Assembly (NCBI GenBank): GCA_003222245.1
Contig: QHVH01000035.1
Coordinates: 1 to 61,358, forward strand
Source: Blastocatellia bacterium AA13
Lineage (GTDB): Bacteria; Acidobacteriota; Blastocatellia; UBA7656
Reading direction: 5' to 3'
DNA: 61,358 nt
Each line of letters opens with the position of its first letter. Within the stretch, counting starts at the first letter, position 1. Under the pieces are notes generated by a model. That model ran no database searches and had not been told where the DNA came from. It saw only the letters and a program-made list of their open reading frames with translations. A program made the translations under genes and the position numbers. Shown here piece by piece: positions 1 through 7,801 of the stretch.

Positions 1-297
1 TGATAAAACGACGCCGATGAGCGAGGCGTGGCGAAGCTGTCTAGACAGTGCCTGCAAAAAGGAGGAAAAACTCAGGGTGCCGCCGATTTCGACCGTAGCT
101 GCTCCGTAGCCGCCCACAGTCCCGACTCAGTGGCCAAAAAAAGCGACCTTCAGACCAATCGCTTCGTGTCATCTCAATTCAATCGCGATTCTTGGGTTTC
201 AATTCGCTGTTGCGGCGGAAAAGCCGTTGTGTTACAGTCTAGGTACTGAAAGCAGCAGTTAAGTGCCTCCTCAATTCCTGAAGTGAGCGGAATGGTA
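1..297. other. left-edge stretch without a convincing gene
   Basis: No open frame here has a plausible start, ribosome site or recognisable protein. Visible structure: a 12-bp perfect palindrome CTGTCTAGACAG at 37-48, a purine-rich run at 56-70, and a promoter-like pair at 210-238 just before a strong terminator. The first 297 bases could hold the end of a transcript entering from the left or a small RNA. The 73-codon frame at 28-249 has no homology I recognise and was not accepted as a gene. Confidence 0.4.
210..238 (+). promoter_or_regulatory. possible promoter of a short untranslated RNA
   Basis: TTGCGG (210-215), a 17-bp spacer and TACAGT (233-238) make a moderate sigma-70-like promoter. 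Transcription would start near 245 and run about 90 nt to the terminator at 298-337. No reading frame with a ribosome site lies in that interval, so a small RNA is the simplest reading. The match is only partial. Confidence 0.3.
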
Positions 298-337
298 GAG
301 GGCGAGATGGATGTGCAAATCTCGTCCTCTTTTTTTT
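298..337 (+). terminator. rho-independent terminator
   Basis: An 11-bp stem (GAGGGCGAGAT pairing with ATCTCGTCCTC, one G-U pair) around a short loop is followed directly by eight T residues. The T-run is on the plus strand, so it ends a plus-strand transcript that arrives from the left. The run overlaps the stop codon of the convergent hpt gene. Confidence 0.75.
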
Positions 338-908
338 ATCTTCGAGCTAGTTGAGCCGGGTCCTTTGGTACGGCAATGAAGGGCAGATTACGGTACAGCT
401 CACCTACGTCAAGGCCGTATCCCACCACAAATCGGTTAGGAATCGCGAAGCCTATATAACTGGCCCCAACTTCGATTTCATGCCGATCCGGTTTATCCAA
501 AAGCGCGACAATAGCCAGGGAGCTTACATCGCGCGATTTGAGCATGTTGATCAGATAATTCAGAGTCAAACCGGTATCTACTATGTCTTCAACCAGGAGA
601 ATATCCCTGCCCGCGGGGCTGATGTCCAAATCCTTGGTGATTCTGACCTCACCTGACGATTTCGTAGACTCTCCGTAGCTCGATGTTCCTATAAAATCGA
701 GCGAGACGGGCAGGTCGATTTCGCGCAGGAGATCCGACAGAAAGACACAGGCTCCTTTGAGCACCCCAATCACGTGCAGTCTCTTGTCCCGATAATCCCG
801 AGTAATCTCCGCGCCCAATTCTCTTACACGCTTCTGAATCGTGTCGTGGTCGATTAAGACTTCGAGATTCGGGTCGTGAATGAACGATCCGTTTATGTCG
901 GCGGTCAT
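336..908 (-). CDS. hpt: hypoxanthine phosphoribosyltransferase
   Basis: About 190 aa, normal for the family. It transfers the phosphoribosyl group of PRPP to hypoxanthine (and guanine) in cytoplasmic purine salvage. The PRPP-binding motif is visible as LLVEDIVDTGLTLNYL, with the upstream KGACVFLSDLLR segment and the C-terminal VGYGLDVGELYRNLP region typical of HPRT. A longer frame reaches 983, but ATG at 908 has a good site (CGGAGAG) and a start that fits the family (MTADINGSF). The strong promoter at 955-983 also lies inside the longer version, which excludes it. The gene is divergent from rpiB and converges on the terminator at 298-337. It complements the purine-nucleoside phosphorylase at 9.1 kb. 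Confidence 0.95.
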   Translation of the reverse strand: MTADINGSFIHDPNLEVLIDHDTIQKRVRELGAEITRDYRDKRLHVIGVLKGACVFLSDLLREIDLPVSLDFIGTSSYGESTKSSGEVRITKDLDISPAGRDILLVEDIVDTGLTLNYLINMLKSRDVSSLAIVALLDKPDRHEIEVGASYIGFAIPNRFVVGYGLDVGELYRNLPFIAVPKDPAQLARR

Positions 909-954
909 CGATCTCTCCGATATACGAAGGGCTGACTGTAACTTTAGCGGCTGG

Positions 955-983
955 ACTATACGAGAACGCCCTGTGCGTGTCAA
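955..983 (-). promoter_or_regulatory. sigma-70 promoter of hpt
   Basis: Read on the minus strand: TTGACA (983-978), exactly 17 bp, TATAGT (960-955). This is close to consensus. Expected start of transcription is near 948, giving a leader of about 40 nt with a Shine-Dalgarno sequence before ATG at 908. Confidence 0.75.
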
Positions 984-1017
984 CGCACGTGTCTGCTTGT
1001 GTTATGATTGGCGCCCG

Positions 1018-1647
1018 ATGGCTGTTGTAGATAGCAGAGGCAAGCGAGTAATCACGGAAGAAGACCTCCGAGCGGCCGGGCGCGGCGGGACATTGAGGAT
1101 GGACGAAAGCGCGCTGTTGACGCCGCTCGCAACCGATTTTGCCAAAGAGCGCGGCGTGAGGATCGAGAGAGTGTCGAAGAGCATCGCTTCGAATCGTTAT
1201 CGCATAGCCATCGCAGCCGATCACGGCGGCTTCGAAATGAAAGAGGAGCTCAAGCGTGTGCTCGCGGATCTGGGTCACGATTGGCAGGACTTCGGCACCC
1301 ATTCGACCGAAGCGGTGGATTACCCTGATTTCGCGCATCTCGTAGCCACGGCCGTATCGCGCGGAACCTGCGATCTCGGAATCATCGTCGACGGAGCGGG
1401 CATAGGTTCCTGTATGACGGCCAACAAGGCGCCCGGTGTCAGGGCGGCTATGTGCTACGACTCCGCCTCCGCGCGCAACAGCCGGGAGCATAATGGGGCG
1501 AACGTCCTCACGCTCGGTGGTAAAACAATCTCGATGGAGAGAATGCGAGACATTGTCAAAACATGGCTTACCACGGACCTCACTGAGGAACGACACCGTC
1601 GCCGCGTCGAAAAGATCACAGCAATAGAGCGTTACTACCTCAAATAG
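1018..1647 (+). CDS. rpiB: ribose-5-phosphate isomerase B with N-terminal extension
   Basis: 209 aa. The last ~145 residues are a complete RpiB/LacAB domain (RIAIAADHGGFEMKEEL, VDYPDFA, GAGIGSCMTANKAPGVRAA, SREHNGANVLTLG) that interconverts ribose-5-P and ribulose-5-P. The first ~55 residues (VITEEDLRAA, LLTPLATDFAKERGV) are an extension of the kind also seen at the start of bacterial-microcompartment-linked enzymes; its role here is unknown. The longer frame from 880 was not used because ATG 1018 begins this extension. A TATGAT box at 1003-1008 sits so close to the ATG that the mRNA may be leaderless; no clear Shine-Dalgarno is present. Divergent from hpt. Confidence 0.92.
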   Translation: MAVVDSRGKRVITEEDLRAAGRGGTLRMDESALLTPLATDFAKERGVRIERVSKSIASNRYRIAIAADHGGFEMKEELKRVLADLGHDWQDFGTHSTEAVDYPDFAHLVATAVSRGTCDLGIIVDGAGIGSCMTANKAPGVRAAMCYDSASARNSREHNGANVLTLGGKTISMERMRDIVKTWLTTDLTEERHRRRVEKITAIERYYLK

Positions 1648-1859
1648 AGGAACCTGCCTGCTCAAGTCCGACCTGCACGCTACGGCGTTTAGGCATTTCA
1701 TCACATTGATGAGCGCCGCTCGCGACAATTCGTCTATTCGCGCGTCATACCGGCTCTAAAAAGAACCCACCTATCCGAGCGGCGTTTAATCCACAAGAAA
1801 AATCTCAACGCTTTTCATTTATCGAGAGTAGTTATTCATGAGGAGCGGAAAGGCGAATC

Positions 1860-2504
1860 ATGACGAGTGAGGCAGCCGAAATAACTTTAATGATCGACAG
1901 CAGGGATTTTCGCGAGCCGCAGCCCGGCGAGTCATCTTACGCCCCTCTTATTGCCGCCGCAAAAGCGGGCGATTCAGAAGCATTCGAACGGCTGATCGTA
2001 TTCTTTCATCGTAAAGTGCTCACCACCGCCTGGCGTCTTCTCGGCAATGAAGAAGATGCACGCGACGCCGCACAAGAAGCTTTTCTTCGAGCTTTCAAAT
2101 ACCTTCGCACCTTTAAATCGGATCAGGATTTTTCGGGCTGGCTTTATCGAATCGTCGTAAACGCCTGCCGCGATCTCGCAAGGAAGGATCGTCATCGAGA
2201 ACACACAACCTCAATCGACGCTCTGACCGAAGGCAGTTCCATCGAGAGCATTCCAAGCGAAGACGATCAGGAGGCCGCCGCCATCAGATCGCAGAATATG
2301 GCGATGATCTCGCAGGCGCTGAATACGCTCTCGGACAAGGAGCGCGCCGCTCTTGTCTTGAGAGACCTGGAGGGACTCTCAACTGAAGAGGTCGCGCGAA
2401 TATTAGGCTCGAGCCAGGCGACAGTGAGATCACAGATATCGTCGGCCCGAACGAAGATCAAGCTATATCACGAGCGAATCACGAGGAGAGGGTGGAGATC
2501 ATGA
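1860..2504 (+). CDS. ECF-type RNA polymerase sigma factor
   Basis: 214 aa. Region 2 is clear (FERLIVFFHRKVLTTAWRLL, EEDARDAAQEAFLRAF, FSGWLYRIVVNACRD) and region 4 ends in a helix-turn-helix (LSDKERAALVLRDLEGLSTEEVARILG, then SSQATVRSQISSARTKI). It directs RNA polymerase to a small regulon. Its last codon overlaps the start of the following anti-sigma gene (ATGA), so the two are translationally coupled. A purine-rich stretch (AGGAG, GGAAAGG) precedes the start. ECF genes of this kind often control their own operon; no matching promoter pair was identified by eye. Confidence 0.93.
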   Translation: MTSEAAEITLMIDSRDFREPQPGESSYAPLIAAAKAGDSEAFERLIVFFHRKVLTTAWRLLGNEEDARDAAQEAFLRAFKYLRTFKSDQDFSGWLYRIVVNACRDLARKDRHREHTTSIDALTEGSSIESIPSEDDQEAAAIRSQNMAMISQALNTLSDKERAALVLRDLEGLSTEEVARILGSSQATVRSQISSARTKIKLYHERITRRGWRS

Positions 2505-3154
2505 ACTGCAGGCGCGTAGAAAAATTGATTCCGTTGTTTGTTGGGAACGATTTGGACGAGGATGATCTCGCGCTGGTCAAGGCGCACGCCGGTTACTGTG
2601 CCGATTGCCGGATCTCAATCAAGCAATACGAGCAAAGCCGACAATGGCTTCGAGGCCTCGAAGCGCCGGAACTGGACGGCGCGGTGCTCTCTCAATTCAG
2701 GCGCGATATCGTCGAGCGGCTGGATGACCGGCCGAGACGTTTTACGTTTTCACTTCATATCAATTCACTGGAGGCGGCCTTTGTTGCGGTGCTGCTGCTG
2801 TTAACGCTCATCGCGGGTCTTATTTATTTCCCGCGAACAAGATCAGCGGCGCAACTTGCCGAGCAGGAATTAGGGCTGCCTTCACCGTCACTTCAAAGTG
2901 ACAGAGAACCCGAAGCCCCCGCTGTACACGCGGTCATCCATGGAGCACACGGAACTGGACGGCGACGGCCTCACAACAGCGAACGGGAGCTTGTTTCAAC
3001 GAATGAGCCCCCTGAATCAATTGAAGACCGGATGCCGTCTCTTAGAACGGCCGCTCCCGTGCGAATTGAGATTCAGACCGCCGATCCAAGCATTCGAATC
3101 ATCTGGTTCGCCGCCGGAAGCGCCGATTTGTCGAAGTCAATCAGCGAAGAATAG
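2501..3154 (+). CDS. membrane anti-sigma factor with zinc-finger (zf-HC2-like)
   Basis: 217 aa from the ATG that overlaps the sigma-factor stop codon (ATGA); a start 9 bp upstream exists but is less likely. The N-terminus has the zinc-binding anti-sigma pattern (early Cys, then H-A-G-Y-C-A-D-C = HxxxCxxC). One membrane helix lies around residues 88-108 (AAFVAVLLLLTLIAGLIYF), and a low-complexity periplasmic tail follows. It is expected to hold the ECF factor at the inner membrane until a signal releases it. The periplasmic part has no domain I recognise, so the signal is unknown. Confidence 0.85.
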   Translation: MNCRRVEKLIPLFVGNDLDEDDLALVKAHAGYCADCRISIKQYEQSRQWLRGLEAPELDGAVLSQFRRDIVERLDDRPRRFTFSLHINSLEAAFVAVLLLLTLIAGLIYFPRTRSAAQLAEQELGLPSPSLQSDREPEAPAVHAVIHGAHGTGRRRPHNSERELVSTNEPPESIEDRMPSLRTAAPVRIEIQTADPSIRIIWFAAGSADLSKSISEE

Positions 3155-3166
3155 GAGATTATTTCA

Positions 3167-3973
3167 ATGAAGACCAGGAATCGTATAAGTGTAGCAACGG
3201 CCATCCTACTGGCGCTCGCGCCGATCGCGTTCGCCCAACAATCCGCGCCGCAGCCCAAACCGCCCGAGTATGTGGAAGAGAAAGGATTCAAGGGAAAAGT
3301 GTTTGAAGTAAAGCACCGAGATCCCGATACGCTCTACAACGTGCTGAAGCCGCTGAGTAGCGGATTCCGCGGCGCGACAATTTCCACGTCGCACGAATTC
3401 GGGACTGTTACGGTTCGAGATTTCCCCGAAAACATTATGGCCATCGAAGAAGCCTTAAAGCGGCTCGACGTTCCCGAACCGGCCGGCCCTGAGCATCCTG
3501 ACGTAGAGATCCATGTTCATGTGCTCGTGGCTTCATCGACGGGCGCGGCGGGCGACGATTATCCGAGCGAGCTTGCCGATGTACTGAAACAGCTTCAAGC
3601 CACTCTCAAATACAAGAACTATAGCCTTATGGCCTCTTCAATTCATCGAACAAAGATTGGCGGTCTGTCACGCGGCGTCAACAATAAAGGCGTCGCTGAG
3701 AGCAAGCTGTTCAATGTGAATACGTCGCAGGGGAATCCGATCTTCTACAACTACAGCATTGGCCCGATGGTGTTTGATGGATCGAGGATCCTGATGCCAT
3801 CGTTCTCGTTCCAAATGCGTATTCCGCTTTCGATAGGCGGGTCGACTCAATATGACAACGTCGGTTTCGAATCCCCGGTCACGCTGCGGGAAGGGGAGAG
3901 AGTGGTGGTAGGCACAACCACGATGGCTGAAAAAGGCATCATCGTTGTAGTCTCCGCCAAGGTGATTAAATAA
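3167..3973 (+). CDS. exported protein with secretin N-domain-like region
   Basis: 268 aa with a signal peptide (ATAILLALAPIAFAQQ). Residues ~45-105 (VFEVKHRDPDTLYNVLKPL ... AIEEALKRLDVPEP) have the fold pattern of the short N1/NolW-type domains of secretins: a conversion of a residue pattern into a score, followed by an 'ALKRLD' helix. No secretin pore domain follows, so this is not a secretin. The C-terminal half is beta-rich and ends in a hydrophobic strand. It starts 12 nt after the anti-sigma gene and is probably co-transcribed, suggesting it is a target or modulator of the sigma system in the cell envelope. Function unknown. Confidence 0.7.
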   Translation: MKTRNRISVATAILLALAPIAFAQQSAPQPKPPEYVEEKGFKGKVFEVKHRDPDTLYNVLKPLSSGFRGATISTSHEFGTVTVRDFPENIMAIEEALKRLDVPEPAGPEHPDVEIHVHVLVASSTGAAGDDYPSELADVLKQLQATLKYKNYSLMASSIHRTKIGGLSRGVNNKGVAESKLFNVNTSQGNPIFYNYSIGPMVFDGSRILMPSFSFQMRIPLSIGGSTQYDNVGFESPVTLREGERVVVGTTTMAEKGIIVVVSAKVIK

Positions 3974-4100
3974 GCCGCCGCTTCAACAAGAAAGTTCGGG
4001 CTCCGACATAGGCCTCGGACACAAACCAGCAATAAGAACCAGCCTCGGATCAAACCGCTTTCCTTAAGCCAACCGATCAATTATTATTACGCCGCTTTTT

Positions 4101-4135
4101 AGGAGCCTCCCTCTTTCTTCATCCGGGAGGCTCCT
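4101..4135 (+). repeat. perfect 11-bp stem hairpin before the ABC importer
   Basis: AGGAGCCTCCC (4101-4111) pairs perfectly with GGGAGGCTCCT (4125-4135) around a 13-nt pyrimidine-rich loop. No T-run follows on either strand, so it is not a canonical terminator. It ends 18 nt before the ATG of the importer ATPase, and could act as an attenuating leader structure or as a rho-type 3' end of the previous operon. Confidence 0.45.
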
Positions 4136-4153
4136 CTCCACATCATCACCAGA

Positions 4154-5692
4154 ATGAGCGACGGCCCCAAATACGCGGTAGAGATGCGCGGCGTCACCAA
4201 GAGATTTGGCGCCGTTACGGCCAACGACCACATTGATATCGCGGTCGCGGAGGGCTCGATTCATGCCGTCATCGGCGAGAACGGAGCAGGCAAGTCGACC
4301 GCGATGAATATCCTGTACGGCTTCTATAAGAGCGACGAGGGCGAGATCCTGATCGATGGACGCACGGAGTCGATCGAGACGCCGAGTGATGCAATCAAGC
4401 TCGGCCTCGGCATGGTGCATCAGCACTTTATGCTCGTCGAAACGCTGACCGTAACCGAGAACATTATTCTCGGCGCGGAGCCCCTGTCCGGCATAGCGAT
4501 TGACTTCGCGAACGCCCGCAAGCGTGTGCGCGATCTTTCAACTCAATATGGCCTGCACGTAGACCCGGGCGCCCGCGTTGGAAACCTTTCTGTCGGACAG
4601 CAGCAGCGCGTCGAGATATTGAAGACGCTCTATCGCGGCGCCCGCATAGTGATTCTCGACGAGCCCACGGCGGTGCTCACCCCTCAGGAAGTGTCGGAGT
4701 TGTTCGCGATTCTGCGAAGCCTCCGCGATCAGGGGAAGACCATCATCATCATCACGCATAAGCTCGCGGAGGTGCTGGCGCTCTCCGACAACATAACCGT
4801 GATGCGCGACGGCAAAGTCATCGGAAATCTGGCCACTCGGGATGCGACGGCGGAGGCGCTTGCGCGAATGATGGTAGGCCGCGAGGTTCTGTTGCGGGTG
4901 CAAAAGAAACCGGCCGATCCGCGGTCGCCTCTGCTCGTGGTCCAAAGAGTCTGTCTAAAGAATCGAGACGGAAGCCTCGCATTGGATGACATCTCATTCG
5001 AGGTGCGAGCTGGCGAGATACTCGCCGTGGCAGGCGTTGAAGGGAACGGCCAAACCGAGTTGATCGAGGTGCTTGCCGGGCTGAAGCGGCCCGACTCAGG
5101 CGAGATTATTCTCGAAGGACGGCAGGTTGCCGCTCTCGGGCCTCACGATCACAAGAGTCTCGGCGTTGCGCATATACCCGAAGACCGCCATCGAAGAGGT
5201 CTGTTGCTTGATTTCGATCTGGCGGAAAATTCGATACTGGGCTTGCATCGAGATCCGCCTGTTTCCGGCCCGTTCCTGCTGAATAAGCAATTCATCGCCG
5301 AGCGAGCCAAACGGCTCATTAAGGACTACGATGTCAGACCTCCGGACGCGGAACTGCCGGCGCGCGGATTCTCCGGCGGTAATCAGCAGAAATTGATCAT
5401 TGGGCGCGAATTCGACAGCAAGCCGAGATTAGTGCTTGCCGCACAGCCCACGCGCGGCGTCGATATCGGCGCGATCGAGTTTATTCATCGCAAGATTATC
5501 GAGCTGCGCGATGAGGGCGCGGCGGTTGTGATGGTTTCGGCGGAGCTCGACGAAGTACTCAGCCTTGGCGATAGGGTCATTGTTCTTTACGAGGGCCGAA
5601 TTGTGGGCGAAGTCGATCCGAAGGCTGTAACAGAAGAAGAGATCGGGTTGATGATGACCGGCGGCCAAAAGCATGAAGGCCGGCAGGATTAA
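4154..5692 (+). CDS. ABC importer ATP-binding protein, nucleoside/simple-sugar type (two ABC domains)
   Basis: 512 aa with tandem ATPase domains, the arrangement of YufO/RbsA-type importers. The first domain is canonical: Walker [10 protein letters not shown], signature [11 protein letters not shown], Walker [11 protein letters not shown]. The second has a degenerate Walker A ([10 protein letters not shown]), signature FSGGNQQKL, and a Walker B ending AAQPTRGVD with Q instead of E, as is usual in this family where only one site hydrolyses ATP. It powers the two permeases that follow. Start ATG 4154 lacks a strong Shine-Dalgarno. The neighbouring purine-nucleoside phosphorylase suggests nucleosides as substrate; this is inference from context. 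Confidence 0.9.
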   Translation: MSDGPKYAVEMRGVTKRFGAVTANDHIDIAVAEGSIHAVIGENGAGKSTAMNILYGFYKSDEGEILIDGRTESIETPSDAIKLGLGMVHQHFMLVETLTVTENIILGAEPLSGIAIDFANARKRVRDLSTQYGLHVDPGARVGNLSVGQQQRVEILKTLYRGARIVILDEPTAVLTPQEVSELFAILRSLRDQGKTIIIITHKLAEVLALSDNITVMRDGKVIGNLATRDATAEALARMMVGREVLLRVQKKPADPRSPLLVVQRVCLKNRDGSLALDDISFEVRAGEILAVAGVEGNGQTELIEVLAGLKRPDSGEIILEGRQVAALGPHDHKSLGVAHIPEDRHRRGLLLDFDLAENSILGLHRDPPVSGPFLLNKQFIAERAKRLIKDYDVRPPDAELPARGFSGGNQQKLIIGREFDSKPRLVLAAQPTRGVDIGAIEFIHRKIIELRDEGAAVVMVSAELDEVLSLGDRVIVLYEGRIVGEVDPKAVTEEEIGLMMTGGQKHEGRQD

Positions 5693-5727
5693 GGCGCGCC
5701 TTTCGTAGGATAACTCGGGCGAACTGA

Positions 5728-6822
5728 ATGAAGCGAATCTTCTCACCACTGGTGCTGCCAATCACGGCCGTTGTAGCCGCGTTTCTGTTCGGCGGGTTGA
5801 TCGTCTGGGCTGTAGGCGACGATCCCATTTTTGTTTACCAACTGTTCTTTTCCAGCGCATTCAGGAGCGCCGAAGGAATCGGCTATACGCTGTTCTACGC
5901 AACGCCGTTGATCTTTACCGGTCTTGCTGTAGCCGTCGCCTTCAAATGCGGTTTGTTGAACATCGGGGCCGAAGGCCAATTGATTACCGCGGCATTCGCC
6001 ACGGCGTGGGTGGGTCTAATGCTGCCGAGCTGGCCGGCGCTCGTCGTGCTCGTGCTGGCAATGCTTGCGGCAGTGGCGGTAGGAGGTATGTGGTCGGGTA
6101 TACCCGGCGTGCTAAAGGCGAAGTTCGGGGCCCACGAAGTCATTACTACTATAATGATGAACTTCATAGCCGTCGGCATCGTCAGCTACCTGACGCAATA
6201 TCATTATCGAAGACCTGGCGACGCCATACTCGAAACCTATCCAATAGCAGAAGTCAAAGACGGCGCGGTAATAGGACCGCACTTACCGCGAATGCATGCG
6301 CTGCTGGCGCCGTTTGGCATCAACTTTCCAGAGCACATTCCATTGAATCTGGCGTTTCTAATCGCGATCGCCGCGTGCCTGATTGTCTATGTCTTCATGT
6401 GGAAGACAAAGTGGGGATATGAGCTGAGAGCCGTCGGCGCGAACCCTTTGGCCGCTGAATACGGCGGTATCTCTACGTCCAGGAATATCGTAATTGCGAT
6501 GGTGATCTCAGGCATGCTTGCCGGAATGGTCGGCATAAACGAAGTTCTCGGATATCGCTATCGCTACTATGACGGCTTCTCTCCGCAGTATGGATTTACA
6601 GGCATCGCCGTAGCGCTGCTCGGCCGCAATCATCCGGCGGGCGTAATTCTAGCGGCGATACTTTTTGGCGCGCTGCAGAGATCGGCTCTGTTCATAAACA
6701 TATTCACGGACAAGGTGTCGAAGGACTGGGTTGTGATTCTGCAAGCAGTAATTATCCTGTTCGTTGCCTGCGAGGAGATATTCAGGTTCCGCGCACGCAG
6801 GCTCCGAGTCGCCGCGGAATAG
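5728..6822 (+). CDS. ABC importer permease, nucleoside/simple-sugar type (YufP-like)
   Basis: 364 aa, about ten membrane helices, of the BPD_transp_2 family. Family features visible: the segment LNIGAEGQLITAAFATAW, the conserved loop VITTIMMNFIAVGIVSYL, a cytoplasmic loop RAVGANPLAAEYGGIS, and the later GFTGIAVALLGRNHPAGVIL. It forms one half of the inner-membrane channel with the next gene. It lies 35 bp after the ATPase gene; the ATG at 5728 is the natural start before the first helix (VLPITAVVAAFLFGGLIVWAV). Confidence 0.9.
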   Translation: MKRIFSPLVLPITAVVAAFLFGGLIVWAVGDDPIFVYQLFFSSAFRSAEGIGYTLFYATPLIFTGLAVAVAFKCGLLNIGAEGQLITAAFATAWVGLMLPSWPALVVLVLAMLAAVAVGGMWSGIPGVLKAKFGAHEVITTIMMNFIAVGIVSYLTQYHYRRPGDAILETYPIAEVKDGAVIGPHLPRMHALLAPFGINFPEHIPLNLAFLIAIAACLIVYVFMWKTKWGYELRAVGANPLAAEYGGISTSRNIVIAMVISGMLAGMVGINEVLGYRYRYYDGFSPQYGFTGIAVALLGRNHPAGVILAAILFGALQRSALFINIFTDKVSKDWVVILQAVIILFVACEEIFRFRARRLRVAAE

Positions 6823-6853
6823 TTGGAGCCGTTAGTCGCCGCCGAACAATCGC

Positions 6854-7795
6854 ATGGAAACTTTAACCAGCATAATCAACCTGTCGTTGCTTGCGTCGAT
6901 GATCAGAATTTCGACTCCATTGATTCTCGCGGCTCTGGGCGGCCTTTACTCGGAACGCGGCGGAGTCATCAACATAGCTCTCGAAGGAATCATGCTCTCG
7001 GGCGCATTCACGGCCGCGGCGGTAACCGCGCTCTACCACAACCCATGGCTTGGATTGTTTTCGGCGGCCATTGCAGGACTTCTCGTGTCGTTGATTCACG
7101 CCGTCGCATCGATCAGATTCCGTGCAAATCAAGTAGTAGTCGGCACCGCTATCAACATCCTTTTTCTCGGAGTGCCTCCGCTCGTGAGCGGAGCGCTGTT
7201 TCAATCCACGGGATCAACACCGCAGCTTCCGCGCGAGCAAACCCTCCCCGATTGGAACATTCCGCTCATCGATCGCATTCCGGTGCTCAGCCAGTTGCTG
7301 TCAGGTCATAAGCCGATCGTGTTTCTCGCTTTGCTCATGGTTCCGGTGACTCATTACATCCTATTTCGGACCCGATTCGGATTGAGGTTGCGCGCGGTAG
7401 GTGAAAATCCCGAAGCCGCGGACACCGCCGGAGTGAGCGTCGAAAAGATAAGGTACGCCGGCGTCCTGCTGAGCGGATTACTTGCCGGAATCGGAGGCGC
7501 TTATCTGTCGATCGGCCAGAACTCGCTCTTCACCAGGAACATGACGGCGGGCCGCGGATTCATCGCGCTGGCGGCGCTGATCTTCGGCAAATGGAATCCT
7601 CTCGGAGCGTTCCTCGCGTGCCTGTTTTTCGGCGCCGCTGAAGCTATCTCGATTCGTATGCAAGGCGTGGTAGCGATTCCCGTGCAGTTCATTCAGATAA
7701 TCCCCTACGTAGTCACTCTTGTTGTACTCGCTGGTTTCATCGGACGCGCAATTCCTCCTCGCGCTATCGGTCAACCCTACGTAAAAGAAAAGTGA
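6854..7795 (+). CDS. ABC importer permease, nucleoside/simple-sugar type (YufQ-like)
   Basis: 313 aa, eight to nine membrane helices. Family signatures include PLILAALGGLYSERGGVINIALEG, the RANQVVVGTAINIL loop, and RAVGENPEAADTAGVS which mirrors the equivalent loop of the other permease. It forms the second half of the channel. No basic-membrane-protein lipoprotein (the usual substrate binder of this importer family) is encoded next to it or anywhere in the window. It may be encoded elsewhere. Confidence 0.9.
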   Translation: METLTSIINLSLLASMIRISTPLILAALGGLYSERGGVINIALEGIMLSGAFTAAAVTALYHNPWLGLFSAAIAGLLVSLIHAVASIRFRANQVVVGTAINILFLGVPPLVSGALFQSTGSTPQLPREQTLPDWNIPLIDRIPVLSQLLSGHKPIVFLALLMVPVTHYILFRTRFGLRLRAVGENPEAADTAGVSVEKIRYAGVLLSGLLAGIGGAYLSIGQNSLFTRNMTAGRGFIALAALIFGKWNPLGAFLACLFFGAAEAISIRMQGVVAIPVQFIQIIPYVVTLVVLAGFIGRAIPPRAIGQPYVKEK

Positions 7796-7801
7796 GCCCG
7801 G

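Noticed and set aside
1-200. Cobalamin-type riboswitch on the minus strand
   Set aside because: A few short matches to conserved boxes but the order and core are not right.
28-249. 73-codon plus-strand frame at the left edge
   Set aside because: No ribosome site, no recognisable sequence, and it overlaps the promoter-like pair and palindrome.
649-1728. 359-codon minus-strand frame across hpt/rpiB
   Set aside because: It is antisense to rpiB and the hpt promoter and its translation has no family pattern; it exists because of the codon structure of rpiB.
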